Assembly: GCA_002179805.1 (NCBI GenBank)
Contig: NAVB01000336.1
Location: 32,621 to 96,620 of the forward strand
Direction of reading: 5' to 3'
DNA: 64,000 nt
Source of the DNA: Acanthamoeba lenticulata
Lineage: Eukaryota > Discosea > Longamoebia > Acanthamoebidae
Position 1 is the first letter of the stretch. Each line of letters opens with the position of its first letter. Shown here in pieces: positions 45,401-55,818 of this stretch. The position numbers and the translations under genes were made by a program. The notes beneath the pieces were generated by a model. That model made no database searches. It was not told the DNA's origin and was given only the letters and a program-made list of their open reading frames with translations.

Positions 45401-47867
45401 CTAGGAGGGATACGAGTGGTACTCCCACCTGCGCCGGACCAGGTGCCGCACCGCGTACAGGAGGGCGCCCGAGGCCAGCACGCCGAGCGAGATCAGCGGA
45501 AACACCCAGCCTGGATGGGATCGCCAGCAACGTGAGCTGATGATGATGATGAAATGCGCGGTTGTATACGCTTGCGCGCTGAGGCGAGGGAAGAGGGAGC
45601 ACCATCGTAGAAGAGCGACGCGATGTTCAGCAAGGTGATCAAAATGGGTAGTATAGCAACGACTACGACTCCCACCTTGCCGAAGGGGAGGGCGAAGGGC
45701 CGCTCGAGATCGGGTTCTATCGCCCCAATGGGAATGTAAGACATCCACTGCTGTCCTCAAGACACACACAGACACACATAAACGAGGCGCACGCGTACCG
45801 ATCCAGCGGAGACGAACAACAGTGGCGGCGAGGAGGACGACGTGGAGGCAGTAGAGCAACGACTCAATCTCCACCAGCACTGAAAAATCGAACAGCACCA
45901 GTGCAGCCGTGGTCAAGCTGAAGAAGATGATCGCCACAATCGGCGCTGTACAGCAGAGAAACAGATCAGAAAGAACCACTAAGAAGCAGGTTCACAACTC
46001 CAGGGAAGCTTGTCCGGAGTGGGACGTACGCTTGTACTGGGGAAAGGCGCAGAAGATGGACGGAGCCACGCCCTCCTCGGCCTGCGCGCGGAGGGCCGAG
46101 GCCGTGGTGCCCAGGTAAGCGTTGTAGGTTCCCATTGTGCTCGCCAGTCCGCCAGCGACCATGAGGTACTTGATCCACTCCCCTGCGCGAGCCCATCAGC
46201 CCACTCACCTCGCATGGAGGACTGTTCGTGCGAAACGCGGAGACGCGCACCAAGGCCGATCTCGAGGGCCAGGGCCGGATAGGCGCCCTCGCTGATCTCC
46301 GAGGTGTTGTCGGCGATTGCGATCGCCATGGCGATGGGGAAGAAGTACGTCGCGATCATCAAGAAGATTGAGACTGTGTGTCAAATGCCGCGTCCCAGAT
46401 GAGAGGGTCAGCGTCAGACAGCCACATGCGGGAAGCGGCGCAGGCGCGCAAGAGACGCGTGTGTACTGATCATGACGCTGGGGAAGGTGCGGCGGGGCCG
46501 GTCCACCTCGCCGGCGAGGAACCCGGAATACTCGAAGCCGCAGGTGGCCCACAGCAGCACGCTCAGGTAGAGCGGCACGTCCCACTCCTCTGCAGAGGCA
46601 AAGAGTCCACAGGCGGGTTCAAGGAGACGAATAATGATGAGAAGCGATGAGAGGTAGCAGAAGAAGAAGAAGAAGAAGAAGATGCAGACCTTTGGTGGTC
46701 TCCACCCATGCTTGTGGATCGAATTTGTCGCTTGCGAAGCCGGCGGCGAAGAAGATGACAAAGGGCAGCAGCGCCAGCGCCGAGAAGATCTGGCGCAACA
46801 CATATAAGCCTCAGCTGGTTCCATAAGGAAGAGACCTGTGTTGCGATGGGGTGCCACCTTGGAGAAGTGGCCCATGGTGGCCGCGCCCAGCATGTTGACA
46901 ATCATGCACACGAGGATGTAGCCCAGGTTGATGAGGTAGCTTTGCCACCAAGTCAGGTGAACTGCCGAAAGCGATGCACAACGAGGTCAGTCGGACAGCA
47001 ACTGCTGGGAAGGCCGAGAGGGCAGCGGACCAAGAGTCTCAATGTAGGAGACGAAGATGAGAGGGTAGAGGGCTTGGTCGATGATGACGACGATGATCAT
47101 CACCCAGGCATCAAGGAAAGAGAGGAAGGGCCCGAATGCCCGGCGGCTCCACTGCAAAAACCCGGACGCGTCGGGCATGGAAGAAGCCAACTCTGCCGTG
47201 ATGAGCGCCAACGGCAAGCTCCAGAACCTATCGTTCTCCGTTAGCCGGATTGCTAGGAGCCGTACCCCAACAACCAATAATGACCATAAATAAATAAATA
47301 TAAATAAATATAAATAAAAAAGCTAATCCATATCATGTGTGAGGAAGAGGCTCACCAAGGCAGGACGAGGATGCCCAAGAGAGCAAAGAGTGGCGGGATG
47401 GAGCCTCCAAGGTCCTCTGTGCCGTAGCTGCCGCCGCAGACAAGAAAGTACACCACAGCCACCAGCGAGAACACACCCAGTGCCTTCTTCTCCCCTTCCG
47501 GCGCGCCCACCAGCGGATCTAGTTTGGGAGGGTGGTGGGAGCAAGCCATTTTGAATTCAGTTGGTGGAGCAGGTCGCTTGTGGAGAAAGGTATGCATACC
47601 TTCGGCATCGAAGGAGGGCTGCGCGGCAACTTTGGACGAGGTGGCGGAAGAGGAGAGCATAGCAGACCTGCTTCCGGTCGCCTCCATGTCTGGGATGGTC
47701 TCCTCTCTTGCGAGCACGCTAGTGGGAAGTGGGGAGGGTTGGTTGCGGCTGGTTGCGGCCGGGAAGGGAACTGCCGACACCAATTCAGTTTCCTCTTCAG
47801 CAATTGTGCACGTAACAGTCGTGGTCACGACCCTTTTGCGACACCATAATTTGGAGGATATCGTCAT
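45401..47867 (-). CDS. APC-superfamily amino acid/polyamine permease (LAT/PUT-like)
   Basis: The likely start is ATG 47867 (MTISSKLWCRKRVV), followed by a hydrophilic leader of about 100 residues. The APC core then begins with ALGVFSLVAVVYFLVCGGSY and GTEDLGGSIPPLFALLGILV (first helices, with the G-x-E-D-xx-G-xx-P pattern of plant/protist polyamine transporters). LPLALITAELASSMPDASGF, RAFGPFLSFLDAWV, LGYILVCMIVNMLGAATMG, YLSVLLWATCGFEYSGFLAG, GGLASTMGTYNAYLGTT and FPLISLGVLASGALLYAVR follow. About twelve membrane helices are spread over many short exons. The end is RRRWEYHSYPS at 45401. These proteins import amino acids or polyamines across the plasma membrane. The exact substrate cannot be read. 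The start is uncertain: an ATG at about 47896 (MSDKLNKYDDILQ) in another frame could supply a first exon. Confidence 0.85.
46658..46682 (+). repeat. (GAA)n tract in a transporter intron
   Basis: A GAA trinucleotide run lies in an intron of the minus-strand APC gene. It reads TTC-rich on the coding strand. Confidence 0.8.
47286..47320 (+). repeat. (AAAT)n tract in a transporter intron
   Basis: An AT-rich tetranucleotide-like repeat (TAAATAAATA units) lies inside an intron of the minus-strand APC gene. Confidence 0.8.
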
Positions 47868-48035
47868 ATTTGTTTAATTTGTCCGACATTCCGATGAACC
47901 GCGCCACGTAGGGTCTACAAAGAACGACGTCAAACAGGTCAGGATCCAGCAGCAGAGGCACGGGCAGAGCGATTTGCCTCGAACTGGTGTGCCACATCCT
48001 ATCAAACAACTGTCCCCGGCCTGCACCACACGAGC
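47868..48035. promoter_or_regulatory. Divergent promoter region, APC permease / S1P lyase
   Basis: There are 168 bases between the two divergent ATGs. No TATA box is evident. If the permease starts further upstream (about 47896) the shared region shrinks further. Confidence 0.45.
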
Positions 48036-49721
48036 ATGGAACAACAGTCTGCCTCCTCAATCACCGTGCTTTCGCGTCGCATTGACCAGTTCGTACAGCA
48101 ACACAAGAATCTAGAGACGTTGAGGAATGCCATTTTCCTCTTCGTCGTTCTTAGATACGGCGGCAAGGCGCTCTGGGCTCTCTACGATGTTGGCCTTGTG
48201 CGACTGTACCGCGACTTGAGAACGTTTTTGATGACATCATTCTTCGACCGAGCGAGGAAGATTCCGTATGTGAAGCGTAAGGTGGCCGAGGAGATGGCCA
48301 AGGTCTCTAAGCAGCTGCGCAAAACCCTGTTGTCGGGTGATGAGGGAATGGTCTCTCACACGCGACTGCCAATGGCGGCTGTGGGCGAGGAGGAGCTCAT
48401 GGCCGAGCTCAAGGCGCTGCAAGAAATGGGCCATCACAAGTGGGAAGATGGTCGCGTGTCGGGTACTGTCTACCACGGAGGCCAGGACATCACTCGCATC
48501 TCGTCTCGCGCCTATGAGATGTTCATCTGGAGCAACCCCCTTCATCCTGACGTCTTCCCGGGCGTGAGGAAGATGGAAGCGGAAATTATTGCGATGATCG
48601 TCAACATGTACAACGGCGGTCCCGAGGCGTGCGGCACCACTACGAGCGGTGGCACTGAGAGCATTCTCATGGCGATGAAGGCCTACCGCGATTGGGGCCG
48701 GAAGGAGAAGGGCATCACGACACCCGAGATTGTGGCGCCTGTCTCGGCGCACTGTGCCTTTGACAAGGCGGCGCACTACTTCGGCATGAAGCTCATCCAC
48801 GTCCCGGTTGACCCCCAGTCGCGTCGCGTCGACGTACGCGCGGTCCGGCGTGCCATCACCAGCAACACGGTGGCCATCGTGGGCTCTGTGCCGAGCTACC
48901 CGCACGGCGCGGTCGACGACATCGAGGCTCTTTCCGACCTTGCGTTGCACTACGGCGTGGGCCTGCACGTCGACTGCTGCCTGGGCGGCTTCCTTATCCC
49001 CTTCATGGAGAAGGCGGGCTTCAAGCTGCGCCCGTTCGACTTCCGCGTGCCGGGCGTAACCTCAATCTCTTGCGATACCCACAAGTACGGCTACGCGCCC
49101 AAGGGCTCGTCTGTGGTCATGTACAAGACCAAAGAGCTCCGCTCCTTCCAGTACTTTGTCGCGCCCGACTGGACCGGAGGCATCTACGCGTCGCCCACCA
49201 TCGCCGGCAGCCGCCCGGGCGCGCTCTTGGCTGGCTGCTGGGCCACCATGCTCAGCGTGGGCGAGGCCGGCTACGTCCAGTGCACGCGCGAGATCATCGC
49301 TGCGGCGCGCAAGATCAGCACGGCTATCACTAAGATCCGCGGCCTCAAGCTCTTTGGCAATCCCGAGGTGTGCGTCGTGGCCTTTGGCTCCGACGAGTTT
49401 GACATCTACCTCCTGGGCGAGCAGCTGACCAAGAAGGGCTGGAACCTCAACTCGCTCCAGTACCCGTCGAGCATCCACATCTGCATGACTTACGCCAACA
49501 AGGACTCTGCCGACGACCTCATCAGCGACCTCACCGCGCTCACCGCCGAGCTCATGAAGACGCCCGGCAAGGTGGCCGAAGGTGCTGGCGCCATTTACGG
49601 TATGGCGCAAGCCGTTCCCGACCGCACCATCGTCGACCAGATTGCGCGCTGCTTCATCGACACTCTCTACGAAAACGTCCCCGAAACTGCGTCAGCCGCC
49701 GACGCTCCCCTTTCTTCCTGA
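48036..49721 (+). CDS. Sphingosine-1-phosphate lyase, intronless
   Basis: One uninterrupted frame of 561 codons runs from ATG 48036 ([20 protein letters not shown]) to the TGA at 49721. An N-terminal hydrophobic segment ([20 protein letters not shown]) fits the ER membrane anchor of S1P lyases. The PLP-dependent decarboxylase-type fold follows: [104 protein letters not shown], and [16 protein letters not shown] with the PLP lysine at residue 350 (codon 49083-49085). The length and lysine position match the family closely. The enzyme cleaves S1P to a fatty aldehyde and phosphoethanolamine, the irreversible exit from sphingolipid metabolism. It pairs functionally with the sphingosine kinase at 25-26.7 kb. 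The lack of introns is unusual among its neighbours. Confidence 0.96.
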   Translation: MEQQSASSITVLSRRIDQFVQQHKNLETLRNAIFLFVVLRYGGKALWALYDVGLVRLYRDLRTFLMTSFFDRARKIPYVKRKVAEEMAKVSKQLRKTLLSGDEGMVSHTRLPMAAVGEEELMAELKALQEMGHHKWEDGRVSGTVYHGGQDITRISSRAYEMFIWSNPLHPDVFPGVRKMEAEIIAMIVNMYNGGPEACGTTTSGGTESILMAMKAYRDWGRKEKGITTPEIVAPVSAHCAFDKAAHYFGMKLIHVPVDPQSRRVDVRAVRRAITSNTVAIVGSVPSYPHGAVDDIEALSDLALHYGVGLHVDCCLGGFLIPFMEKAGFKLRPFDFRVPGVTSISCDTHKYGYAPKGSSVVMYKTKELRSFQYFVAPDWTGGIYASPTIAGSRPGALLAGCWATMLSVGEAGYVQCTREIIAAARKISTAITKIRGLKLFGNPEVCVVAFGSDEFDIYLLGEQLTKKGWNLNSLQYPSSIHICMTYANKDSADDLISDLTALTAELMKTPGKVAEGAGAIYGMAQAVPDRTIVDQIARCFIDTLYENVPETASAADAPLSS

Positions 49722-49771
49722 ACCTGTCGCTTCCCTTTTTTTATTTTTGTTTCTTCTTTTTTCTTGGCCGT

Positions 49772-49777
49772 AATAAA
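49772..49777 (+). terminator. Probable polyadenylation signal of S1P lyase
   Basis: An AATAAA hexamer lies 51 bases after the stop codon in a T-rich 3' UTR. The position is right for a cleavage/polyadenylation signal. No transcript evidence is available. Confidence 0.5.
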
Positions 49778-49835
49778 AAGAAATAATCGAAATATTTACG
49801 CAACATGTTATGCAATTCCACGCACGCGCCGACTT

Positions 49836-49844
49836 TATAAAAAG
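49836..49844 (+). promoter_or_regulatory. TATA box of the lamin-tail-domain gene
   Basis: TATAAAAAG lies 130 bases upstream of ATG 49974 in otherwise ordinary flanking sequence, a consensus TATA element. It is the clearest core promoter motif in the window and fits the idea that this gene is strongly expressed. Confidence 0.5.
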
Positions 49845-49973
49845 CTTTGATTGTGAATGGGCGCTCGATAGAAGGAAAGAGGGCAAGCTTGTTTGGTCGG
49901 CTTGGCGAGCAGGGGTACAGTTTTTCTCACAGCCGAGGTTGCGCAGACGGCCACCGTACGAAACCTACCCAAC

Positions 49974-52812
49974 ATGAAGATCTTGGGGTAAGTTCAACTC
50001 CCTCTCCCACTTTCTATGTTGCAAGAGTGTTGCTGGAGTTGTGTAATCCTTTTAGTGGAGAAGTGATCAACTCCAGTGGCTCGCCTGGAATCGTCCGCTC
50101 ACACACACTTTGGTTTCGTTCAGTATTGTGCTTTTTGCGCTGCTTGTGGCCTCCGTACAGGCAGGGGGCGGGCCGCTGCTTGTGATCAACGAGATCGACG
50201 TCGCCGCGCCGGGAGCGCAGTATCAGGAGTTCGTTGAGATCAAGAACATTGGTGACGGTTCGCCGATCAACCTTGCGGGTTTCCAGATTGCCGTCTACGC
50301 CGACAGGTTCGCGGATGTGGGTGAGACTCCTGGCTTCGATTTGGTCGACAACCAGACTATCGTGAACTACGAACTCCCCGCTGGTGGGTATTTCGTGATG
50401 TGCGTCGTCCCTGGTGTCGTCCGTTACTGCACGCAAGAGCTTCGCACTTTTGCGGACGGTAGCCCACTGCTCCAGGGTTGGCTTCCCGACACCAACGGGT
50501 ACATCGCGCTTATCGATCCCTTCGGTAACCTCATCGACATTGTCGGCTACGATCAAGATGCCGCCAACATCTTCGCTGAGGGCGACAACCCCACGGTTGG
50601 AGATATCTTCAACTACCCGGCCACGTCCCTGTCGCGCATTCCTGACGGACAGGATACCTACAATAACGGAAACGACTTCAGCCTGCGTTGCCCCACCCCT
50701 GGCGTCGCCAACGGCGGCTCTGTGGTCACCGTTGGCTCTGCGCCAAGCTGCCCCTTGACCGCTTCTGCGGATATCATGCTTAATGAGGTGGACTACACCA
50801 ACCCCACCACTCAAAATGGCCTCGGTACCGACAACCGTGAGTTTATTGAGATTCACAACCGCGCCAACTTTGCCCTTAGCGCCTTGGACGGTCAAGCCTA
50901 CACGGTTTCCCTCATCGACGGCGTCAACCAGACCCTGTGGACCACCCCTCTCTCCGCTACCGGCTTCGAGCTCAGCATCCCCCAGCACGGCTACTATGTT
51001 TTGTGCGCTGCGGGCTCTGGCATTTGCACTGGTGCTGGCGCACGCCCTACCACGGGTCCCGCCGCTCTTCCCACCGCCGTTGACTGGCTGCCCAACCCCG
51101 CTGTTGGCTCCGCGGCTACCTCGAGCTACACCATCCGTCTGACCAAGACCGGCAGTACGTGCAGCTGCCTTCTCTGCGGGGAGGGCGTGCGTCACGCTTC
51201 GTTCACTTTTCTCACCTTTACCGTCGTGTCCCCTTCCGCCAGCTGGTGGTGGTGTCATTGATGCCTTCACTTACGGCGAGACCAACCCTGGTGTCACCTT
51301 TGGCACCTCTCTCGGCGACGTTGATTTGCCCGCCGAGTCTCGCTTCGGCGTTGGTCGCTGGCCGGACGCCTTTGACACACAGGACAACAGCGTCAACTGG
51401 CGTGGCAGGTACCTATTACTTCCTTCGCTCTAGCACGGCTCTCTGTGCAACTGGTCCGGTAGAGCGTTGCTGATTCAGCCCTTTCCTTTCCTTCCAGCTG
51501 CATCACTCCGGGTCAGGAGAACACCTTCGCCAGCTCGATGTGTGATCCGTCGAACTCGCCCTCTCCGTCGCCCACGCAGTCGCCCAGCCCGACTCAGTCA
51601 CCCACTCAGTCACCGACCCAGTCACCGACCCCGTCGCCCTCTCAGTCGCCTACTCAGTCGCCGACCAACTCGCCGACCAACTCGCCGACCCCGTCGCCCA
51701 CACAGTCGCCCACCCAGTCGCCTACTCAGACCCCGTCGCCGACTCAGTCGCCCACCCAGTCGCCCACCCAGTCGCCGACTCAGTCGCCCACCCAGTCGCC
51801 CACCCAGTCGCCTACTCAGTCGCCCACCAACTCGCCGACTCAGTCGCCGACTCAGTCGCCCACCCAGTCGCCCACTCAGTCGCCGACCAACTCGCCGACC
51901 AACTCGCCCACCCAGTCGCCGACCCAGTCGCCCACTCGGTCGCCTACTCAGTCGCCGACCAACTCACCCACCCAGTCTCCCACTCAGTCGCCTACCCAGT
52001 CGCCCACCCAGTCGCCCACCAACTCGCCTACTCAGTCGCCCACTCAGTCGCCCACCCAGTCACCCACCCAGTCGCCCACCCAGTCGCCCACCCAGTCTCC
52101 CACTCAGTCGCCGACCCAGTCTCCCACTCAGTCGCCGACCCAGTCTCCCACTCAGTCGCCCACCCCGAGCCCGTCGCCCTCGACCAGTCTGTCGCCCTCT
52201 GCTTCGCCCATTCGCCTCGCCATTCCCTCTGCCCTCGCCCTGTGTGAGAAGGAGAAGATCGACGATGCCGAGGAAGAGGCCCGCCTTCTTGCTCAGCGCA
52301 AGAAGTTCTGCCGCGAGTATGTGCCCGATTCTGAGGAGAGGCGTGATAGCGCCCGCGCTGCCATGGAGGATGCTTACAAGGAGGCCTCCGAGTGCTGGTA
52401 TGCCAAGTCGAGCGAGTGCGGTCTGGACAAGAGGGCCGAGGCCAAGCTTCACGCCAAGGAGCTGAAGCTGACCCTGGAGCAGCACAACAAGGAAGTCGAG
52501 TCCATCCCCAAGCCCAAGCGTGGTCTTGCTCGCGTTGACAAGGACGGTGATGAGGAGGCGATCGGCAAGGGCAAGAGGTGGAACGAGCTCTGGGACCCTC
52601 TTACGGACCCCTACAAGGAGAACCTCGAGTACTCGCTTGAGTACTGCCAGAAGAAGCGTGAGTACATCCGCTTCTACCACAAGGCCCTCAGGTACAAGAT
52701 CACGGCCTGCAATGAGACCAGGGCCTACTACGATTGCCAGAAGGACTCCTACACGAGCTTCGCCGCAGTCTACGAGGAGTCGTCCACCGAGTGCAATGAC
52801 TTTTCTTGCTAA
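49974..52812 (+). CDS. Secreted protein with tandem lamin-tail (LTD) domains and a long SPTQ repeat
   Basis: ATG 49974 starts a tiny first exon (MKILG). The intron GTAAGT...TTCAG joins in phase to [13 protein letters not shown], giving a complete signal peptide. LTD domain 1 begins [20 protein letters not shown] and ends near [17 protein letters not shown] 2 begins [20 protein letters not shown] with [19 protein letters not shown]. Each starts with the N-E-hydrophobic-x entry and contains the F-(V/I)-E-(I/L) core of this fold. After two more introns comes a Cys pair region ([14 protein letters not shown]). From about 51556 to 52185 there is an almost uninterrupted SPTQ/SPTN repeat. The C-terminal domain is Lys/Glu-rich with several Cys ([44 protein letters not shown]). 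The protein is probably extracellular, with a stalk-like glycosylated repeat. The function is unknown. Confidence 0.82.
51556..52185 (+). repeat. Coding 12-base minisatellite encoding SPTQ/SPTN units
   Basis: About fifty units of a 12-base repeat close to TCGCCCACYCAG encode Ser-Pro-Thr-Gln, with scattered [12 protein letters not shown] and SPSP variants. Silent third-base changes (CCC/CCG/CCT, ACC/ACT) are frequent, so units are old rather than freshly amplified. The alternative +2 frame is also open and reads Arg/Pro-rich, which is a by-product of the repeat. Confidence 0.95.
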
Positions 52813-53134
52813 GCTGCCCCTCCTGGTGCGAAGGGTTGTCACTCTTCCCTTTAGAGGCTCTTCTCTTTTCCCCTCTTCTATCCCCTGTCCTTGTTCTTTC
52901 TAGTGCCACCTTTCTTCCTTATTTACTTCCTTATTTACGGCGCACCAGTTGCTTCTTCTTGTTTTTCTTGGTCCTGAAAAACACGACCAATTGGCCTCTG
53001 TGCACTCTCGTGTTGCATTTCCTGACCAAGAAAATTATCTCTGTAACCCGCTCGGGGGTGGTTGTTGGTGGTTCATTCGGTTGTGCCAAGGTGGTCGGAA
53101 TAACCCATTGAGGGAGGGGGAACAGGGGGCAGTG
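52813..53134. other. Convergent 3' intergenic region
   Basis: This stretch of 322 bases lies between the LTD gene stop (+) and the EEP phosphodiesterase stop (-). It is T/C-rich near the left and G-rich near 53050-53130. No gene is seen. Confidence 0.5.
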
Positions 53135-54875
53135 TTATTGGTTGACAAACTCGAGGACGCCGTAGAGCCCAAAGTGATCCGACGGGTAAACCAGCTTGTC
53201 GTCCTCGTCGTCACTGTCCTCGCTCTCCGAGTCGCTGTCCGTGCCCGAGTCGCTATCGTCCGAACTCGACAGATCTTCTCTCTCGTCGTAGGCTGCCTAA
53301 TGTGCCCAGGTGGTTGAGACAGCAGTTAACCACAAGGACCCATTTTCTCTTCTCTCGAAAAGAGACAGAAGATTAAAGAGAGGGTAGTGAAGAGCTAGTG
53401 AGGAAGGAGGGGAAGGGTTGCCTCGGTTCCGTTGTAGACGTGGTCAATGGGGCGCGTGCCCAAAAGAACGACTTCGGCTGGTCGCCAGTTCTTGGACCGT
53501 GACAGGATGAGGTCGATTCGCACGCGCTAAAGAGCAACAACGACGCCACGCTTGTTTTAGAAAAAAAAAAAAAAAAAAAGCCACCACACCGGGACCCGTG
53601 GGGAAGGAGGCAGCAGAGCAGAGAATAACCTCTTTCTTGGCCCGCTTGATTTTCTTTAGCATAAGGTTCTTGTGTGCGTCGTAGGTATAACCAGCGATAT
53701 CGGGTCCCTTCAACTCCAGCCACTGGTCCCTACAATTGGGGTCAGTCACGCGTACACATGCGGGTTGATAAGGGCGACGTGATTGACATGAACAACAGAA
53801 AGAGTTGTCTATGCCTCCCTCCTCCATTCCTCAAGACAGAAGCCGCACCTGTAGTCCTTCATTGTGGAGGCCAGACTGCCGAGCCGCTCGGCGGCGCTAG
53901 CAAAGTTGAAGTCGCCCTACACGCGCAAAAGCGCGAGCACTCTGGGAGTTGGCACATGTGGTGTGCAATCTTAAAAATAAAAATAAAAATAAAAAATTAA
54001 GAAAAAGTACCATGATGACGGCATTGGTGAAGTGCTGTTCCTGAAGGAGATGCCGAATAACGCGTAGTTGCTTGGCTCTGATGGGCGCATCCTTGGTGTA
54101 GCTCTGCCACCAAAAGTTACCAGACTGCCCGTGAGCCCTCCACACACGTGATGGAAAGGAAAACGCCAACGGGCGGTGCCTGCAACAGGCCGTACCTCCA
54201 GGTGGGAAGTAGCAACGGCAAAACTCTGGCCATTGAAGCTGAACTCGGCTACCAGCACCTTCCGCCCAAGTTGTGTTGGCAACTCTTGAAGCCTTAGCGC
54301 CCAAGGGTAGTCGTGAGAAGGAACGTTCCTTGAGCAGAAGGCAACGGCAGCGTTTTTTCTTTGATGTGTATTTCGATTGGGGTGGGGGGGGGGACAGGAG
54401 GCAGGAACCTGAGGCGCTTGTAGGGTAACTTGGAGAGCATGAGCACGCCGTAGCCGAGGAAGGTGCGCGCTTCATCGGTATCGGTGATCCAGTATCGTTG
54501 TCGCACCCACTCTTGCTCCATGAGCAGGGCGATAATGTTGGTGGTCATCTCCTGGAAACACACCACGTCGGCGTCCTTGCTCTCGACGATTTTGAACAGG
54601 GCGGTGAAGCGGGGTCGCAACTCTTCCTTTGACTCTCGTCGCGTGCCGAACCAGACATTGTAGGTTACGAATATTAATTTGTTCTTCACGAGGTCTCCAT
54701 TACTACTGTTCGATGAAGCCACGCTGTAATCACCTTGTTTCCACTTGCCGAGTTCGTTGTCCCATTTGTACGGCTGCAACTCTGTACACTTAAGGGTGTC
54801 CAACAAATTGATCACGTCCGTGTCGATCTCTTCTGAGCTCGAACATCTGGAGGCGTCATTGGCCCTTTCCTCCAT
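53135..54875 (-). CDS. Endonuclease/exonuclease/phosphatase-fold enzyme, TDP2-like
   Basis: The start chosen is ATG 54875 (MEERANDASRCSSSEEIDTD). An upstream ATG at 55025 in the same frame is possible. The EEP motifs appear in order over several exons: KNKLIFVTYNVWFGTRRESK, DADVVCFQEMTTNIIALLM (metal Glu), GYGVLMLSKLPYKRL, KVLVAEFSFNGQSFAVATSHLE, IRHLLQEQHFTNAVIMVGDFNF, ERVRIDLILSRS, GTRPI and VYPSDHFGLYGVLEFVNQ (catalytic Asp/His), stopping at 53135. The SHLE, GDFN and SDH-F/W-GL set is complete and the arrangement resembles tyrosyl-DNA phosphodiesterase 2, which removes topoisomerase II protein from DNA 5' ends. Other EEP enzymes acting on DNA, RNA or phosphoinositides share these motifs, so the substrate is not settled. 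A Ser/Asp-rich acidic insert precedes the last motif. The 19-base A run at 53561-53579 lies in an intron. Confidence 0.68.
53561..53579 (+). repeat. Poly(A) tract (T-run on the coding strand) in an EEP intron
   Basis: Nineteen A residues lie between two minus-strand exons. On the coding strand it is a T19 run. Confidence 0.9.
53971..54000 (+). repeat. (AAAAAT)n tract in an EEP intron
   Basis: Short AAAAAT units lie immediately after (on the coding strand) the MVGDFNF exon boundary. Confidence 0.8.
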
Positions 54876-55063
54876 CTTCAAGTGCTGCGAATGGGTAGCC
54901 GTGATCGATGAACCACCCAACGTTATTTGACGAGAGAGCGACTTCGGTTCAAGGTCTTGTGTGGCAAGCCGCCAACGCGAGCACCATTTTTTTTTCAAGT
55001 ATGTCGGCCAAGTAGGGCACATCATTCCAGAAATGTTTGACTGCTTTTTTTTTTGGCCAAGGT

Positions 55064-55818
55064 TCAGAGCTCCTCCTTGGGCTGCTTCTTCTTGTGCTTC
55101 CTAGCCTTCTTGCCAGTAGACTGAGCATCGCTGCCGGATCCAACAACGTCGAGCAGCTCCACTGCACGCACATCAGTAAGACACACATTTTATCATTATT
55201 AATTTCTGTGGGTGAAAAAGTGCCAAACGGCGGGTGGGTACCCTCAAAGACAAGGACCTGGTTGGGGCCGATGACACCAGGACCCTGCTCACCGTAGGCG
55301 AGCTCGGACGGAATGTAGAGCTCCCACTTGTCGCCCACTGACATCAGCTGCAAAGCCTCGGTCCAACCTGAATGTAGAATGGTGAAAATCGTCCTATATC
55401 TAGCTGCGTTTCTTGTTTTTCAGTACCCCTGATCACTTGACCAACGCCGAACTGAGCGGGTTGTCCCCTCTTGTACGAGCTGTCAAACTTTTTTGGTGTT
55501 CAACGTGTTAAACGTCTGGCCGTTGTATGTGGGCGCAATAAATGATAGCAGCCACTTACCTCAGTCCCATCGATGAGGGTTCCGCGGTAGTGAACGGAAA
55601 CAGTGTCTGAGGCGGACGGGCTCTTGCCGCCCGGGCCTGCGGTAAGGACCTTGTACTGAAGGCCACTCGGCAGGACGACAACGCCCTCCTCCTGCGCCTT
55701 CTTCTCCAGGAACTCCTTGCCCTTACGAAGGTTGTACTTCTCCATGTTGGCTGAAACAACAAGAGCCACGCAAAGCGCAAGAGAAAGGACGACAACAAGT
55801 CCGAACTTCATCATCATC
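55064..55818 (-). CDS. ER-lumenal FKBP-type peptidyl-prolyl isomerase
   Basis: ATG 55818 ([20 protein letters not shown]) gives a signal peptide ending near VSA. Exon 1 ends at 55560 after [14 protein letters not shown]. The next exon reads [21 protein letters not shown], and the following ones [40 protein letters not shown] and [14 protein letters not shown]. This is a single FKBP domain of about normal length with the characteristic VIRGW and AYG segments. The N-terminal [21 protein letters not shown] is the Mip/FkpA-like entry. The tail is Lys-rich and ends QPKEEL at a TGA (55064-55066). KEEL resembles KDEL, so ER retention is inferred. The likely role is proline isomerisation during folding of secreted proteins. 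Confidence 0.92.

Noticed and set aside
48237..48968. Minus-strand frame of 243 codons opposite S1P lyase
   Set aside because: Antisense of a strongly conserved PLP enzyme frame.
50014..51270. Minus-strand open frame of 418 codons
   Set aside because: Antisense of the two LTD domains. The plus strand has a signal peptide, introns with good borders and recognisable domains.
51556..52185. Regular repeats that could suggest a CRISPR array
   Set aside because: Units are 12 bases with no unique spacers, and they encode SPTQ in frame with a secreted protein in a eukaryotic genome.
51467..52465. Plus-strand 332-codon Arg/Pro-rich frame and its antisense Leu/Gly-rich counterpart
   Set aside because: By-products of the 12-base repeat kept open in other frames; the SPTQ frame is the one joined to the LTD domains and Cys-rich tail.
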